This document shows, piece by piece, positions 1 to 15,900 of a DNA stretch of 64,000 nt; position 1 is the stretch's first letter, and every line of letters begins with the position of its first letter. Source of the DNA: Pteria penguin (taxonomy: Eukaryota > Mollusca > Bivalvia > Pterioida > Pteriidae); the NCBI GenBank assembly GCA_035048485.1, contig CM068584.1, positions 68,076,179 through 68,140,178 on the forward strand. The letters are read 5' to 3'. Position numbers and translations under genes: made by a program. The notes beneath the pieces are model-generated. The model worked only from the letters and a program-made list of their open reading frames with translations. It ran no database searches and had not been told where the DNA came from.

Positions 1-345
1 GTAAATATAAAACAATAAGTGTACCTTACACGGACCTGGATATGGTAGGGCAGTCTTGGAAATCGAACCCTGCACAGGACCACATAAGAAATATCGGGTT
101 TGAACTCACGGTTTTGATGTTATTTCAACGTTTAAGGGTAAAGAAAGCGTTCGGCGGTGCCTTTTCCAAGCATGTTTTACATGCGCGATTGATTATAAAA
201 CCCTATCCATCATGTTGAACCTCAGAAAAAGCATATAGTCTTATTGGGATTGCATGTCAGCAAAATGCTGCATACAAAATTTGCGGTTGACGCGTGCGGT
301 CTTGACGTTATTTCCACGTATAACGCCAAAATAAAGAAAATTTAC

Positions 346-510
346 ATGCGCGGTTGATTATAAAACCCTATCCATCATGTTGAACCTCAGAAAAAGCATA
401 TAGTCTTATTGGGATTGCATGCCAGCAAAATGCTACATACAAAATTTGCCGTTGACTCGTGCGGTCTAGACGTTATTTCCACGTATAACGGCAAAATAAA
501 GAAAATTTAC
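346..510 (+). repeat. 165-bp short monomer (internal deletion variant), first copy
   Basis: This unit joins the monomer segment starting ATGCGCGG directly to an upstream TTTAC, skipping about 208 bp. The missing piece lies between TTTAC-TCAG and GTTTTAC-ATG, so the deletion is flanked by TTTAC microhomology. It removes the B-box-like motif and the open frame. Most copies read GACTCGTGCGGTCTAGACG, so they lose MluI and gain XbaI (TCTAGA). Further copies start near 2375, 5524, 7181, 8465, 12733, 14763, 16793, 18823, 20480, 21390, 23420, 24333, 25617, 27274, 28186, 29470, 30008, 30918, 32728, 37704, 38988, 39528, 42678, 43588, 44868, 45408, 48560 and 49470. They are nearly always followed by the same full-monomer variant. 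Confidence 0.93.
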
Positions 511-522
511 TCAGAATAAAGG

Positions 523-2552
523 TTGTCCAACACCACTATTAAATATAAAACAATCAGTGTAGCTTACACAAACCTGGAAATGGTATGGCGTTCTTGGAAA
601 TCGAACCCTGCACAGGACCACATAAGAAATTTCCGGATTGAACTCACGGTTTTGATGTTATTTCAACGTTTAAGGGTAAAGAAAACGTTCGGCGGTGCCC
701 TTTCCAAGCATGTTTTACATGCGCGATTGATTATAAAACCCTATCCATCATGTTGAACCTCAGAAAAAGCATATAGTCTTATTGGGATTGCATGCCAGCA
801 AAATGCTACATACAAAATTTGCGGTTGACGCGTGCGGTCTTGACGTTATTTCCACGTATAACGGCAAAATAAAGAAAATTTACTCAGAATAAAGGTTGTC
901 CAACACCATTATTAAATATAAAACAATAAGTGTAGCTTACACGGACCTGGAAATCGTTTGGCTTTCTTACGAATCGAACCCTGCACAGGACCACATAAGA
1001 AACTTCCGGTTTGAACTCACGGTTTTGATGTTATTTCAATTTTTAAGGATAAAGAAAACGTTCGGCGGTGCCCTTTCCAAGCATGTTTTATATGCGCGGT
1101 TGATTATAAAACCCTATCCATCATGTTGAACCTCAGAAAAAGCATATAGTCTTATTGGGATTGCATGTCAGCAAAATGCTACATACAAAATTTGCGTTTG
1201 ACGCGTGCGGTCTTGACGTTATTTCCACGTATAACGGCAAAATAAAGAAAATTTACTCAAAATAAAAGTTGTCTAACATCAATATTAAATATGAAACAAT
1301 AAGTGTAGCTTACACGGACCTGGAAATGGTATAGCTTTCTTATGAATCGAAAACTGCACAGGACCACATAAGAAATTTCCGGTTTGATCTCACGGTTTTG
1401 ATGTTATTTCAATTTTTAAGGGTAAAGAAAGCGTTCGGCGGTGCCCTTTCCAAGCATGTTTTACATGCGCGGTTGATTATAAAACCCTATCCATCATGTT
1501 GAACCTCAGAAAAAGCATATAGTCTTATTGGGATTGCATGTCAGCAAAATGCTACATACAAAATTTGCGGTTGACGCGTGCGGTCTTGACGTTATTTCCA
1601 CGTATACCGGCAAAATAAAGAAAATTTACTCAGAATAAAGGTTGTCTAACATCAATATTAAATATAAAACAATAAGTGTAGCTTACACGGACCTGGAAAT
1701 GGTATGGCTTTCTTATGAATCGAACCCTGCACAGGACCACATAAGAAATTTCCGGTTTGAACTCACGGTTTTGATGTTATTTCAATTTTTAAGGGTAAAG
1801 AAAACGTTCGGCGGTGCCCTTTCCAAGCATGTTTTATATGCGCGGTTGATTATAAAACCCTATCCATCATGTTGAACCTCAGAAAAAGCATATAGTCTTA
1901 TTGGGATTGCATGTCAGCAAAATGCTACATACAAAATTTGCGGTTGACGCGTGCGGTCTTGACGTTATTTCCACGTATAACGGCAAAATAAAGAAAATTT
2001 ACTCAGAATAAAGGTTGTCCATTAAGAATATTAAATATAAAACAATAAGTGTAGCTTACACGGACCTGGAAATGGTATGGCGTTCTTGGAAATCGAACCC
2101 TGCACAGGACCACATAAGAAACTTCCGGTTTGAACTCACGGTTTTGATGTTATTTCAACGTTTAAGGGTAAATAAAGCGTTCGGCGGTGCCCTTTCCAAG
2201 CATGTTTTACATGCGCGATTGATTATAAAACCCTATCCATCATGTTGAACCTCAGAAAAAGCATATAGTCTTATTGGGATTGCATCTCAGCAAAATGCTG
2301 CATACAAAATTTGCGGTTGACGCGTGCGGTCTTGACGTTATTTCCACGTATAACGCCAAAATAAAGAAAATTTACATGCGCGGTTGATTATAAAACCCTA
2401 TCCATCATGTTGAACCTCAGAAAAAGCATATAGTCTTATTGGGATTGCATGCCAGCAAAATGCTACATACAAAATTTGCCGTTGACTCGTGCGGTCTAGA
2501 CGTTATTTCCACGTATAACGGCAAAATAAAGAAAATTTACTCAGAATAAAGG
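523..2552 (+). repeat. 2030-bp higher-order repeat, first complete copy
   Basis: This block holds five full monomers of distinguishable sequence followed by one short monomer (5 x 373 + 165 = 2030 bp). In the recurrent frame the variants can be told apart by marks such as NTTIKY with RSWKSNP (first), IVWLSYESNP (second), and SIKNIKY with RSWKSNP (fifth, before the short unit). The third monomer (about 1269-1641) has a TAG in the recurrent frame. Confidence 0.85.
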
Positions 2553-5500
2553 TTGTCCAACACCACTATTAAATATAAAACAATAAGTGTAGCTTACACG
2601 GACCTGGAAATGGTATGGCGTTCTTGGAAATCGAACCCTGCACAGGACCACATAAGAAATTTCCGGATTGAACTCACGGTTTTGATGTTATTTCAATTTT
2701 TAAGGATAAAGAAAACGTTCGGCGGTGCCCTTTCCAAGCATGTTTTACATGCGCGGTTGATTATAAAACCCTATCCATCATGTTGAACCTCAGAAAAAGC
2801 ATATAGTCTTATTGGGATTGCATGCCAGCAAAATGCTACATACAAAATTTGCGGTTGACGCGTGCGGTCTTGACGTTATTTCCACGTATAACGGCAAAAT
2901 AAAGAAAATTTACTCAGAATAAAGGTTGTCCAACATCATTATTAAATATAAAACAATAAGTGTAGCTTACACGGACCTGGAAATCGTTTGGCTTTCTTAC
3001 GAATCGAACCCTGCACAGGACCACATAAGAAACTTCCGGTTTGAACTCACGGTTTTGATTTTATTTCAATTTTTAAGGGTAAAGAAAACGTTCGGCGGTG
3101 CCCTTTCCAAGCATGTTTTATATGCGCGGTTGATTATAAAACCCTATCCATCATGTTGAACCTCAGAAAAAGCATATAGTCTTATTGGGATTGCATGTCA
3201 GCAAAATGCTACATACAAAATTTGCGGTTGACGCGTGCGGTCTTGACGTTATTTCCACGTATAACGGCAAAATAAAGAAAATTTACTCAAAATAAAGGTT
3301 GTCCAACATCAATATTAAATATAAAACAATAAGTGTAGCTTACACGGACCTGGAAATGGTATAGCTTTCTTATGAATCGAAAACTGCACAGGACCACATA
3401 AGAAATTTCCGGTTTGATCTCACGGTTTTGATGTTATTTCAATTTTTAAGGGTAAAGAAAGCGTTCGGCGGTGCCCTTTCCAAGCATGTTTTACATGCGC
3501 GGTTGATTATAAAACCCTATCCATCATGTTGAACCTCAGAAAAAGCATATAGTCTTATTGGGATTGCATGTCAGCAAAATGCTACATACAAAATTTGCGG
3601 TTGACGCGTGCGGTCTTGACGTTATTTCCACGTATAACGGCAAAATAAAGAAAATTTACTCAGAATAAAGGTTGTCCAACACCATTATTAAATATAAAAC
3701 AATAAGTGTAGCCTACAGGGACCTGGAAATGGTATAGCTTTCTTATGAATCGAACCCTGCACAGGACCACATAAGAAAGTTCCGGTTTGAACTCAAGGTT
3801 TTGATGTTAATTCAATTTTTAAGGGTAAAGAAAACGTTCGGCGGTGCCCTTTCCAAGCATGTTTTACATGCGCGGTTGATTATAAAACCCTATCCATCAT
3901 GTTGAACCTCAGAAAAAGCATATAGTCTTATTGGGATTGCATGCCAGCAAAATGCTACATACAAAATTTGCGGTTGACGCGTGCGGTCTTGACGTTATTT
4001 CCACGTATAACGGCAAAATAAAGAAAATTTACTCAGAATAAAGGTTGTCCAACATCATTATTAAATATAAAACAATAAGTGTAGCTTACACGGACCTGGA
4101 AATCGTATGGCTTTCTTACGAATCGAACCCTGCACAGGACCACATAAGAAACTTCCGGTTTGAACTCACGGTTTTGATGTTATTTCAATTTTTAAGGGTA
4201 AAGAAAACGTTCGGCGGTGCCCTTTCCAAGCATGTTTTATATGCGCGGTTGATTATAAAACCCTATCCATCATGTTGAACCTCAGAAAAAGCATATAGTC
4301 TTATTGGGATTGCATGTCAGCAAAATGCTACATACAAAATTTGCGGTTGACGCGTGCGGTCTTGACGTTATTTCCACGTATAACTCCAAAATAAAGAAAA
4401 TTTACTCAAAATAAAGGTTGTCTAACATCAATATTAAATATAAAACAATAAGTGTAGCTTACACGGACCTGGAAATGGTATGGCTTTCTTATGAATCGAA
4501 CCCTGACAAGGACCACATCAGAAATTTCCGGTTTGAACTCACGGTTTTGATGTTATTTCAACTTTTAAGGGTAAAGAAAGCGTTCGGCGGTGCCCTTTCC
4601 AAGCATGTTTTACATGCGCGGTTGATTATAAAACCCTATCCATCATGTTGAACCTCAGAAAAAGCATATAGTCTTATTGGGATTGCATGTCAGCAAAATG
4701 CTACATACAAAATTTGCGGTTGACGCGTGCGGTCTTGACGTTATTTCCACGTATAACGGCAAAATAAAGAAAATTTACTCAGAATAAAGGTTGTCCAACA
4801 TCAATATTAAATATAAAACAATAAGTGTAGCTTACACGGACCTGGAAATGGTATGGCTTTCTTATGAATCGAACCCTGCACAGGACCACATAAGAAATTT
4901 CCGGTTTGAACTCACGGGTTTGATGTTATTTCAATTTTTAAGGGTAAAGAAAACGTTCGGCGGTGCCCTTTCCAAGCATGTTTTATATGCGCGGTTGATT
5001 ATAAAACCCTATCCATCATGTTGAACCTCAGAAAAAGCATATAGTCTTATTGGGATTGCATGTCAGCAAAATGCTACATACAAAATTTGCGGTTGACGCG
5101 TGCGGTATTGACGTTATTTCCACGTATAACGGCAAAATAAAGAAAATTTACTCAAAATAAAGGTTGTGCAGCACCATTAGTAAATATAAAACAATAAGTG
5201 TAGCTTACACGGACCTGGATATGGTATGGCGGTCTTGGAAATCGAACCCTGCACAGGACCACATAAGAAATTTTGGGTTTGAACTCACGGTTTTGATGTT
5301 ATTTCAATTTTTAAGGGTAAAGAAAGCGTTCGGCGGTGCCCTTTCCAAGCATGTTTTACATGCGCGATTGATTATAAAACCCTATCCATCATGTTGAACC
5401 TCAGAAAAAGCATATAGTCTTATTGGGATTGCATCTCAGCAAAATGCTGCATACAAAATTTGCGGTTGACGCGTGCGGTCTTGACGTTATTTCCACGTAT

Positions 5501-8500
5501 AACGCCAAAATAAAGAAAATTTACATGCGCGGTTGATTATAAAACCCTATCCATCATGTTGAACCTCAGAAAAAGCATATAGTCTTATTGGGATTGCATG
5601 CCAGCAAAATGCTACATAAAAATTTTGCGGTTGACTCGTGCGGTCTAGACGTTATTTCCACGTATAACGGCAAAATAAAGAAAATTTACTCAGAATAAAG
5701 GTTGTCCAACACCACTATTAAATATAAAACAATAAGTGTAGATTACACGGACCTGGAAATGGTATGGCGTTCTTGGAAATCTAACCCTGCACAGGACCAC
5801 ATAAGAAATTTCCGGATTGAACTCACGGTTTTGATGTTATTTCAATTTTTAAGGATAAAGAAAACGTTCGGCGGTGCCCTTTCCAAGCATGTTTTACATG
5901 CGCGGTTGATTATAAAACCCTATCCATCATGTTGAACCTCAGAAAAAGCATATAGTCTTATTGGGATTGCATGCCAGCAAAATGCTACATACAAAATTTG
6001 CGGTTGACGCGTGCGGTCTTGACGTTATTTCCACGTATAACGGCAAAATAAAGAAAATTTACTCAGAATAAAGGTTGTCCAACATCATTATTAAATATAA
6101 AACAATAAGTGTAGCTTACACGGACCTGGAAATCGTTTGGCTTTCTTACGAATCGAACCCTGCACAGGACCACATAAGAAACTTCCGGTTTGAACTCACG
6201 GTTTTGATTTTATTTCAATTTTTAAGGGTAAAGAAAACGTTCGGCGGTGCCCTTTCCAAGCATGTTTTATATGCGCGGTTGATTATAAAACCCTATCCAT
6301 CATGTTGAACCTCAGAAAAAGCATATAGTCTTATTGGGATTGCATGTCAGCAAAATGCTACATACAAAATTTGCGGTTGACGCGTGCGGTCTTGACGTTA
6401 TTTCCACGTATAACGGCAAAATAAAGAAAATTTACTCAAAATAAAGGTTGTCTAACATCAATATTAAATATAAAACAATAAGTGTAGCTTACACGGACCT
6501 GGAAATGGTAAAGCTTTCTTATGAATCGAACCCTGCACAGGACCACATAAGAAATTTCCGGTTTGAACTCACGGTTTTGATGTTATTTCAACGTTTAAGG
6601 GTAAAGAAAGCGTTCGGCGGTGCCCTTTCCAAGCATGTTTTACATGCGCGGTTGATTATAAAACCCTATCCATCATGTTGAACCTCAGAAAAAGCATATA
6701 GTCTTATTGGGATTGCATGTCAGCAAAATGCTACATACAAAATTTGCGGTTGACGCGTGCGGTCTTGACGTTATTTCCACGTATAACGGCAAAATAAAGA
6801 AAATTTACTCAGAATAAAGGTTGTCCAACATCATTATTAAATATAAAACAATAAGTGTAGCTTACACGGACCTGGAAATGGTATGGCTTTCTTATGAATC
6901 GAAAACTGCACAGGACCACATAAGAAATTTACGGTTTGATCTCACGGTTTTGATGTTATTTCAATTTTTAAGGGTAAAGAAAACGTTCGGCGGTGCCCTT
7001 TCCAAGCATGTTTTACATGCGCGGTTGATTATAAAACCCTATCCATCATGTTGAACCTCAGAAAAAGCATATAGTCTTATTGGGATTGCATGTCAGCAAA
7101 ATGCTACATACAAAATTTGCGGTTGACGCGTGCGGTCTTGACGTTATTTCCACGTATAACGCCAAAATAAAGAAAATTTACATGCGCGGTTGATTATAAA
7201 ACCCTATCCATCATGTTGAACCTCAGAAAAAGCATATAGTCTTATTGGGATTGCATGCCAGCAAAATGCTACATACAAAATTTGCCGTTGACTCGTGCGG
7301 TCTAGACGTTATTTCCACGTATAACGGCAAAATAAAGAAAATTTACTCAGAATAAAGGTTGTCCAACACCACTATTAAATATAAAACAATAAGTGTAGCT
7401 TACACGGACCTGGAAATGGTATGGCGTTCTTGGAAATCGAACCCTGCACAGGACCACATAAGAAACTTCCGGTTTGAACTCACGGTTTTGATTTTATTTC
7501 AATTTTTAAGGGTAAAGAAAACGTTCGGCGGTGCCCTTTCCAAGCATGTTTTATATGCGCGGTTGATTATAAAACCCTATCCATCATGTTGAACCTCAGA
7601 AAAAGCATATAGTCTTATTGGGATTGCATGTCAGCAAAATGCTACATACAAAATTTGCGGTTGACGCGTGCGGTCTTGACGTTATTTCCACGTATAACGG
7701 CAAAATAAAGAAAATTTACTCAAAATAAAGGTTGTGTAACATCATTATTAAATATAAAACAATAAGTGTAGCTTACACGGACCTGGAAATGGTACAGCTT
7801 TCTTATGAATCGAAAACTGCACAGGACCACATAAGAAATTTACGGTTTGATCTCACGGTTTTGATGTTATTTCAATTTTTGAGGGTAAAGAAAGCGTTCG
7901 GCGGTGCCCTTTCCAAGCATGTTTTACATGCGCGGTTGATTATAAAACCCTATCCATCATGTTGAACCTCAGAAAAAGCATATAGTCTTATTGGGATTGC
8001 ATGTCAGCAAAATGCTACATACAAAATTTGCGGTTGACGCGTGCGGTCTTGACGTTATTTCCACGTATAACGGCAAAATAAAGAAAATTTACTCAGAATA
8101 AAGGTTGTCCAACACCATTATTAAATATAAAACAATAAGTGTAGCTTACACGGACCTGGAAATGGTATGGCTTTCTTAGGAATCGAACCCTGCACAGGAC
8201 CACATAAGAAATTTCCGGTTTGAACTCACGGTTTTGATTTTATTTCAATTTTTAAGGGTAAAGAAAACGTTCGGCGGTGCCCTTTCCAAGCATGTTTTAC
8301 ATGCGCGGTTGATTATAAAACCCTATCCATCATGTTGAACCTCAGAAAAAGCATATAGTCTTATTGGGATTGCATGTCAGCAAAATGCTACATACAAAAT
8401 TTGCGGTTGACGCGTGCGGTCTTGACGTTATTTCCACGTATAACGCCAAAATAAAGAAAATTTACATGCGCGGTTGATTATAAAACCCTATCCATCATGT

Positions 8501-8642
8501 TGAACCTCAGAAAAAGCATATAGTCTTATTGGGATTGCATGCCAGCAAAATGCTACATAAAAATTTTGCGGTTGACTCGTGCGGTCTAGACGTTATTTCC
8601 ACGTATAACGGCAAAATAAAGAAAATTTACTCAGAATAAAGG

Positions 8643-11600
8643 TTGTCCAACACCACTATTAAATATAAAACAATAAGTGTAGCTTACACGGACCTGGAAA
8701 TGGTATGGCGTTCTTGGAAATCGAACCCTGCACAGGACCACATAAGAAATTTCCGGATTGAACTCACGGTTTTGATGTTATTTCAATTTTTAAGGATAAA
8801 GAAAACGTTCGGCGGTGCCCTTTCCAAGCATGTTTTACATGCGCGGTTGATTATAAAACCCTATCCATCATGTTGAACCTCAGAAAAAGCATATAGTCTT
8901 ATTGGGATTGCATGCCAGCAAAATGCTACATACAAAATTTGCGGTTGACGCGTGCGGTCTTGACGTTATTTCCACGTATAACTCCAAATTAAAGAAAATT
9001 TACTCAGAATAAAGGTTGTCCAACATCATTATTAAATATAAAACAATAAGTGTAGCTTACACGGACCTGGAAATCGTTTGGCTTTCTTACGAATCGAACC
9101 CTGCACAGGACCACATAAGAAACTTCCGGTTTGAACTCACGGTTTTGATTTTATTTCAATTTTTAAGGGTAAAGAAAACGTTCGGCGGTGCCCTTTCCAA
9201 GCATGTTTTATATGCGCGGTTGATTATAAAACCCTATCCATCATGTTGAACCTCAGAAAAAGCATATAGTCTTATTGGGATTGCATGTCAGCAAAATGCT
9301 ACATACAAAATTTGCGGTTGACGCGTGCGGTCTTGACGTTATTTCCACGTATAACTGCAAAATAAAGAAAATTTACTCAAAATAAAGGTTGTCTAACATC
9401 AATATTAAATATAAAACAATAAGTGTAGCTTACACGGACCTGGAAATGGTATGGCTTTCTTATGAATCGAACCCTGCACAGGACCACATAAGAAATTTCC
9501 GGTTTGAACTCACGGTTTTGATGTTATTTCAACTTTTAAGGGTAAAGAAAGCGTTCGGCGGTGCCCTTTCCAAGCATGTTTTACATGCGCGGTTGATTAT
9601 AAAACCCTATCCATCATGTTGAACCTCAGAAAAAGCATATAGTCTTATTGGGATTGCATGTCAGCAAAATGCTACATACAAAATTTGCGGTTGACGCGTG
9701 CGGTCTTGACGTTATTTCCACGTATAACGGCAAAATAAAGAAAATTTACTCAGAATAAAGGTTGTCCAACATCAATATTAAATATAAAACAATAAGTGTA
9801 GCTTACACGGACCTGGAAATCGTTTGGCTTTCTTACAAATCGAACCCTGCACAGGACCACATAAGAAACTTCCGGTTTGAACTCACGGTTTTGATGTTAT
9901 TTCAATTTTTAAGGATAAAGAAAACGTTCGGCGGTGCCCTTTCCAAGCATGTTTTATATGCGCGGTTGATTATAAAACCCTATCCATCATGTTGAACCTC
10001 AGAAAAAGCATATAGTCTTATTGGGATTGCATGTCAGCAAAATGCTACATACAAAATTTGCGGTTGACGCGTGCGGTCTTGACGTTATTTCCACGTATAA
10101 CGGCAAAATAAAGAAAATTTACTCAAAATAAAGGTTGTCCAACATCATTATTAAATATAAAACAATAAGTGTAGCTTACACGGACCTGGAAATGGTATAG
10201 CTTTCTTATGAATCGAAAACTGCACAGGACCACATAAGAAATTTCCGGTTTGATCTCACGGTTTTGATGTTATTTCAATTTTTAAGGGTAAAGAAAGCGT
10301 TCGGCGGTGCCCTTTCCAAGCATGTTTTACATGCGCGGTTGATTATAAAACCCTATCCATCATGTTGAACCTCAGAAAAAGCATATAGTCTTATTGGGAT
10401 TGCATGTCAGCAAAATGCTACATACAAAATTTGCGGTTGACGCGTGCGGTCTTGACGTTATTTCCACGTATAACGGCAAAATAAAGAAAATTTACTCAGA
10501 ATAAAGGTTGTCCAACACCATTATTAAATATAAAACAATAAGTGTAGCTTACACGGACCTGGAAATCGTTTGGCTTTCTTACGAATCGAACCCTGCACAG
10601 GACCACATAAGAAACTTCCGGTTTGAACTCACGGTTTTGATTTTATTTCAATTTTTAAGGGTAAAGAAAACGTTCGGCGGTGCCCTTTCCAAGCATGTTT
10701 TATATGCGCGGTTGATTATAAAACCCTATCCATCATGTTGAACCTCAGAAAAAGCATATAGTCTTATTGGGATTGCATGTCAGCAAAATGCTACATACAA
10801 AATTTGCGGTTGACGCGTGCGGTCTTGACGTTATTTCCACGTATAACGGCAAAATAAAGAAAATTTACTCAGAATAAAGGTTGTCCAACATCATTATTAA
10901 ATATAAAACAATAAGTGTAGCTTACACGGACCTGGAACTGGTATAGCTTTCTTATGAATCGAAAACTGCACAGGACCACATAAGAAATTTCCGGTTTGAT
11001 CTCACGGTTTTGATGTTATTTCAATTTTTAAGGGTAAAGAAAGCGTTCGGCGGTGCCCTTTCCAAGCATGTTTTACATGCGCGGTTGATTATAAAACCCT
11101 ATCCATCATGTTGAACCTCAGAAAAAGCATATAGTCTTATTGGGATTGCATGTCAGCAAAATGCTACATACAAAATTTGCGGTTGACGCGTGCGGTCTTG
11201 ACGTTATTTCCACGTATAACTCCAAAATAAAGAAAATTTACTCAGAATAAAGGTTGTCTAACATCAATATTAAATATGAAACAATAAGTGTAGCTTACAC
11301 GGACCTGGAAATCGTTTGGCTTTCTTACGAATCGAACCCTGCACAGGACCACATAAGAAACTTCCAGTTCAAACTCACGGTTTTGATGTTATTTCAATTT
11401 TTAAGGGTAAAGAAAACGTTCGGCGGTGCCCTTTCCAAGCATGTTTTACATGCGCGGTTGATTATAAAACCCTATCCATCATGTTGAACCTCAGAAAAAG
11501 CATATAGTCTTATTGGGATTGCATGTCAGCAAAATGCTACATACAAAATTTGCGGTTGACGCGTGCGGTCTTGACGTTATTTCCACGTATAACGCCAAAA

Positions 11601-12910
11601 TAAAGAAAATTTACTCAAAATAAAGGTTGTGTAACATCATTATTAAATATAAAACAATAAGTGTAGCTTACACGGACCTGGAAATGGTAAAGCTTTCTTA
11701 TGAATCGAACCCTGCACAGGACCACATAAGAAATTTCCGGTTTGAACTCACGGTTTTGATGTTATTTCAACTTTTAAGGGTAAAGAAAGCGTTCGGCGGT
11801 GCCCTTTCCAAGCATGTTTTACATGCGCGGTTGATTATAAAACCCTATCCATCATGTTGAACCTCAGAAAAAGCATATAGTCTTATTGGGATTGCATGTC
11901 AGCAAAATGCTACATACAAAATTTGCGGTTGACGCGTGCGGTCTTGACGTTATTTCCACGTATACCGGCAAAATAAAGAAAATTTACTCAGAATAAAGGT
12001 TGTCTAACATCAATATTAAATATAAAACAATAAGTGTAGCTTACACGGACCTGGAAATGGTATGGCTTTCTTATGAATCGAACCCTGCACAGGACCACAT
12101 AAGAAATTTCCGGTTTGAACTCACGGTTTTGATTTTATTTCAATTTTTAAGGGTAAAGAAAACGTTCGGCGGTGCCCTTTCCAAGCATGTTTTATATGCG
12201 CGGTTGATTATAAAACCCTATCCATCATGTTGAACCTCAGAAAAAGCATATAGTCTTATTGGGATTGCATGTCAGCAAAATGCTACATACAAGATTTGCG
12301 GTTGACGCGTGCGGTATTGACGTTATTTCCACGTATAACGGCAAAATAAAGAAAATTTACTCAGAATAAAGGTTGTCCAACAAGAATATTAAATATAAAA
12401 CAATAAGTGTAGCTTACACGGAAATGGATATGGTATGGCGGTCTTGGGAATCGAACCCTGCACAGGACCACATAAGAAAGTTCCGGTTTGAACTCAAGGT
12501 TTTGATGTTAATTCAATTTTTAAGGGTAAAGAAAACGTTCGGCGGTGCCCTTTCCAAGCATGTTTTACATGCGCGGTTGATTATAAAACCCTATCCATCA
12601 TGTTGAACCTCAGAAAAAGCATATAGTCTTATTGGGATTGCATCTCAGCAAAATGCTGCATACAAAATTTGCGGTTGACGCGTGCGGTCTTGACGTTATT
12701 TCCACGTATAACGCCAAAATAAAGAAAATTTACATGCGCGGTTGATTATAAAACCCTATCCATCATGTTGAACCTCAGAAAAAGCATATAGTCTTATTGG
12801 GATTGCATGCCAGCAAAATGCTACATACAAAATTTGCCGTTGACTCGTGCGGTCTAGACGTTATTTCCACGTATAACGGCAAAATAAAGAAAATTTACTC
12901 AGAATAAAGG
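8643..12910 (+). repeat. Longest satellite block between short units (11 full + 1 short)
   Basis: The distance between successive post-short monomers is 4268 bp, which equals 11 x 373 + 165. It alternates variants seen in the 2030-bp block, as expected if unequal exchange has duplicated internal monomers without a short unit. Confidence 0.8.
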
Positions 12911-15900
12911 TTGTCCAACACCACTATTAAATATAAAACAATAAGTGTAGCTTACACGGACCTGGAAATGGTATGGCGTTCTTGGAAATCGAACCCTGCA
13001 CAGGACCACATAAGAAATTTCCGGATTGAACTCACGGTTTTGATGTTATTTCAATTTTTAAGGATAAAGAAAACGTTCGGCGGTGCCCTTTCCAAGCATG
13101 TTTTACATGCGCGGTTGATTATAAAACCCTATCCATCATGTTGAACCTCAGAAAAAGCATATAGTCTTATTGGGATTGCATGCCAGCAAAATGCTACATA
13201 CAAAATTTGCGGTTGACTCGTGCGGTCTAGACGTTATTTCCACGTATAACTCCAAAATAAAGAAAATTTACTAAAAATAAAGGTTGTCTAACATCAATAT
13301 TAAATATAAAACAATAAGTGTAGCTTACACGGACCTGGAAATCGTTTGGCTTTCTTACGAATCGAACCCTGCACAGGACCACATAAGAAACTTCCGGTTT
13401 GAACTCACGGTTTTGATTTTATTTCAATTTTTAAGGGTAAAGAAAACGTTCGGCGGTGCCCTTTCCAAGCATGTTTTATATGCGCGGTTGATTATAAAAC
13501 CCTATCCATCATGTTGAACCTCAGAAAAAGCATATAGTCTTATTGGGATTGCATGTCAGCAAAATGCTACATACAAAATTTGCGGTTGACGCGTGCGGTC
13601 TTGACGTTATTTCCACGTATAACTCCAAAATAAAGAAAATTTACTCAAAATAAAGGTTGTCTAACATCAATATTAAATATAAAACAATAAGTGTAGCTTA
13701 CACGGACCTGGAAATGGTATGGCTTTCTTATGAATCGAACCCTGCACAGGACCACATAAGAAATTTCCGGTTTGAACTCACGGTTTTGATGTTATTTCAA
13801 CTTTTAAGGGTAAAGAAAGCGTTCGGCGGTGCCCTTTCCAAGCATGTTTTACATGCGCGGTTGATTATAAAACCCTCTCCATCATGTTGAACCTCAGAAA
13901 AAGCATATAGTCTTATTGGGATTGCATGTCAGCAAAATGCTACATACAAAATTTGCGGCTGACGCGTGCGGTCTTGACGTTATTTCCACGTATACCGGCA
14001 AAATAAAGAAAATTTACTCAGAATAAAGGTTGTCTAACATCAATATTAAATATAAAACAATAAGTGTAGCTTACACGGACCTGGAAATGGTATGGCTTTC
14101 TTATGAATCGAACCCTGCACAGGACCATATCAGAAATTTCCGGTTTGAACTCACGGTTTTGATGTTATTTCAATTTTTAAGGGTAAAGAAAACGTTCGGC
14201 GGTGCCCTTTCCAAGCATGTTTTATATGCGCGGTTGATTATAAAACCCTATCCATCATGTTGAACCTCAGAAAAAGCATATAGTCTTATTGGGATTGCAT
14301 GTCAGCAAAATGCTACATACAAGATTTGCGGTTGACGCGTGCGGTATTGACGTTATTTCCACGTATAACGGCAAAATAAAGAAAATTTACTCAGAATAAA
14401 GGTTGTCCAACAAGAATATTAAATATAAAACAATAAGTGTAGCTTACACGTAACTGGAAATGGTATGGCGGTCTTGGGGATCGAACCCTGCACAGGACCA
14501 CATAAGAAATTTCAGGATTGAACTCACGGTTTTGATCTTATTTCAATTTTTGAGGGTAAAGAAAACGTTCGGCGGTGCCCTTTCCAAGCATGTTTTACAT
14601 GCGCGATTGATTATAAAACCCTATCCATCATGTTGAACCTCAGAAAAAGCATATAGTCTTATTGGGATTGCATCTCAGCAAAATGCTGCATACAAAATTT
14701 GCGGTTGACGCGTGCGGTCTTGACGTTATTTCCACGTATAACGCCAAAATAAAGAAAATTTACATGCGCGGTTGATTATAAAACCCTATCCATCATGTTG
14801 AACCTCAGAAAAAGCATATAGTCTTATTGGGATTGCATGCCAGCAAAATGCTACATACAAAATTTGCCGTTGACTCGTGCGGTCTAGACGTTATTTCCAC
14901 GTATAACGGCAAAATAAAGAAAATTTACTCAGAATAAAGGTTGTCCAACACCACTATTAAATATAAAACAATAAGTGTAGCTTACACGGACCTGGAAATG
15001 GTATGGCGTTCTTGGAAATCGAACCCTGCACAGGACCACATAAGAAATTTCCGGTTTGAACTCACGGTTTTGATGTTATTTCAATTTTTAAGGATAAAGA
15101 AAACGTTCGGCGGTGCCCTTTCCAAGCATGTTTTACATGCGCGGTTGATTATAAAACCCTATCCATCATGTTGAACCTCAGAAAAAGCATATAGTCTTAT
15201 TGGGATTGCATGTCAGCAAAATGCTACATACAAAATTTGCGGTTGACGCGTGCGGTCTTGACGTTATTTCCACGTAAACCTCCAAAATAAAGAAAATTTA
15301 CTCAAAATAAAGGTTGTCCAGCATCATTTTTAAATATAAAACAATAAGTGTAGCCTACACGGACCTGGAAATGGTATAGCTTTCTTATGAATCGAAAACT
15401 GCACAGGACCACATAAGAAATTTCCGGTTTGATCTCACGGTTTTGATGTTATTTCAATTTTTAAGGGTAAAGAAAGCGTTCGGCGGTGCCCTTTCCAAGC
15501 ATGTTTTACATGCGCGGTTGATTATAAAACCCTATCCATCATGTTGAACCTCAGAAAAAGCATATAGTCTTATTGGGATTGCATGTCAGCAAAATGCTAC
15601 ATACAAAATTTGCGGTTGACGCGTGCGGTCTTGACGTTATTTCCACGTATAACTGCAAAATAAAGAAAATTTACTCAAAATAAAGGTTGTCCAACATCAT
15701 TATTAAATATAAAACAATAAGTGTAGCTTACACGGACCTGGAAATGGTATGGCTTTCTTATGAATCGAACCCTGCACAGGACCACATAAGAAATTTCCGG
15801 TTTGAACTCACGGTTTTGATGTTATTTCAACTTTTAAGGGTAAAGAAAGCGTTCGGCGGTGCCCTTTCCAAGCATGTTTTACATGCGCGGTTGATTATAA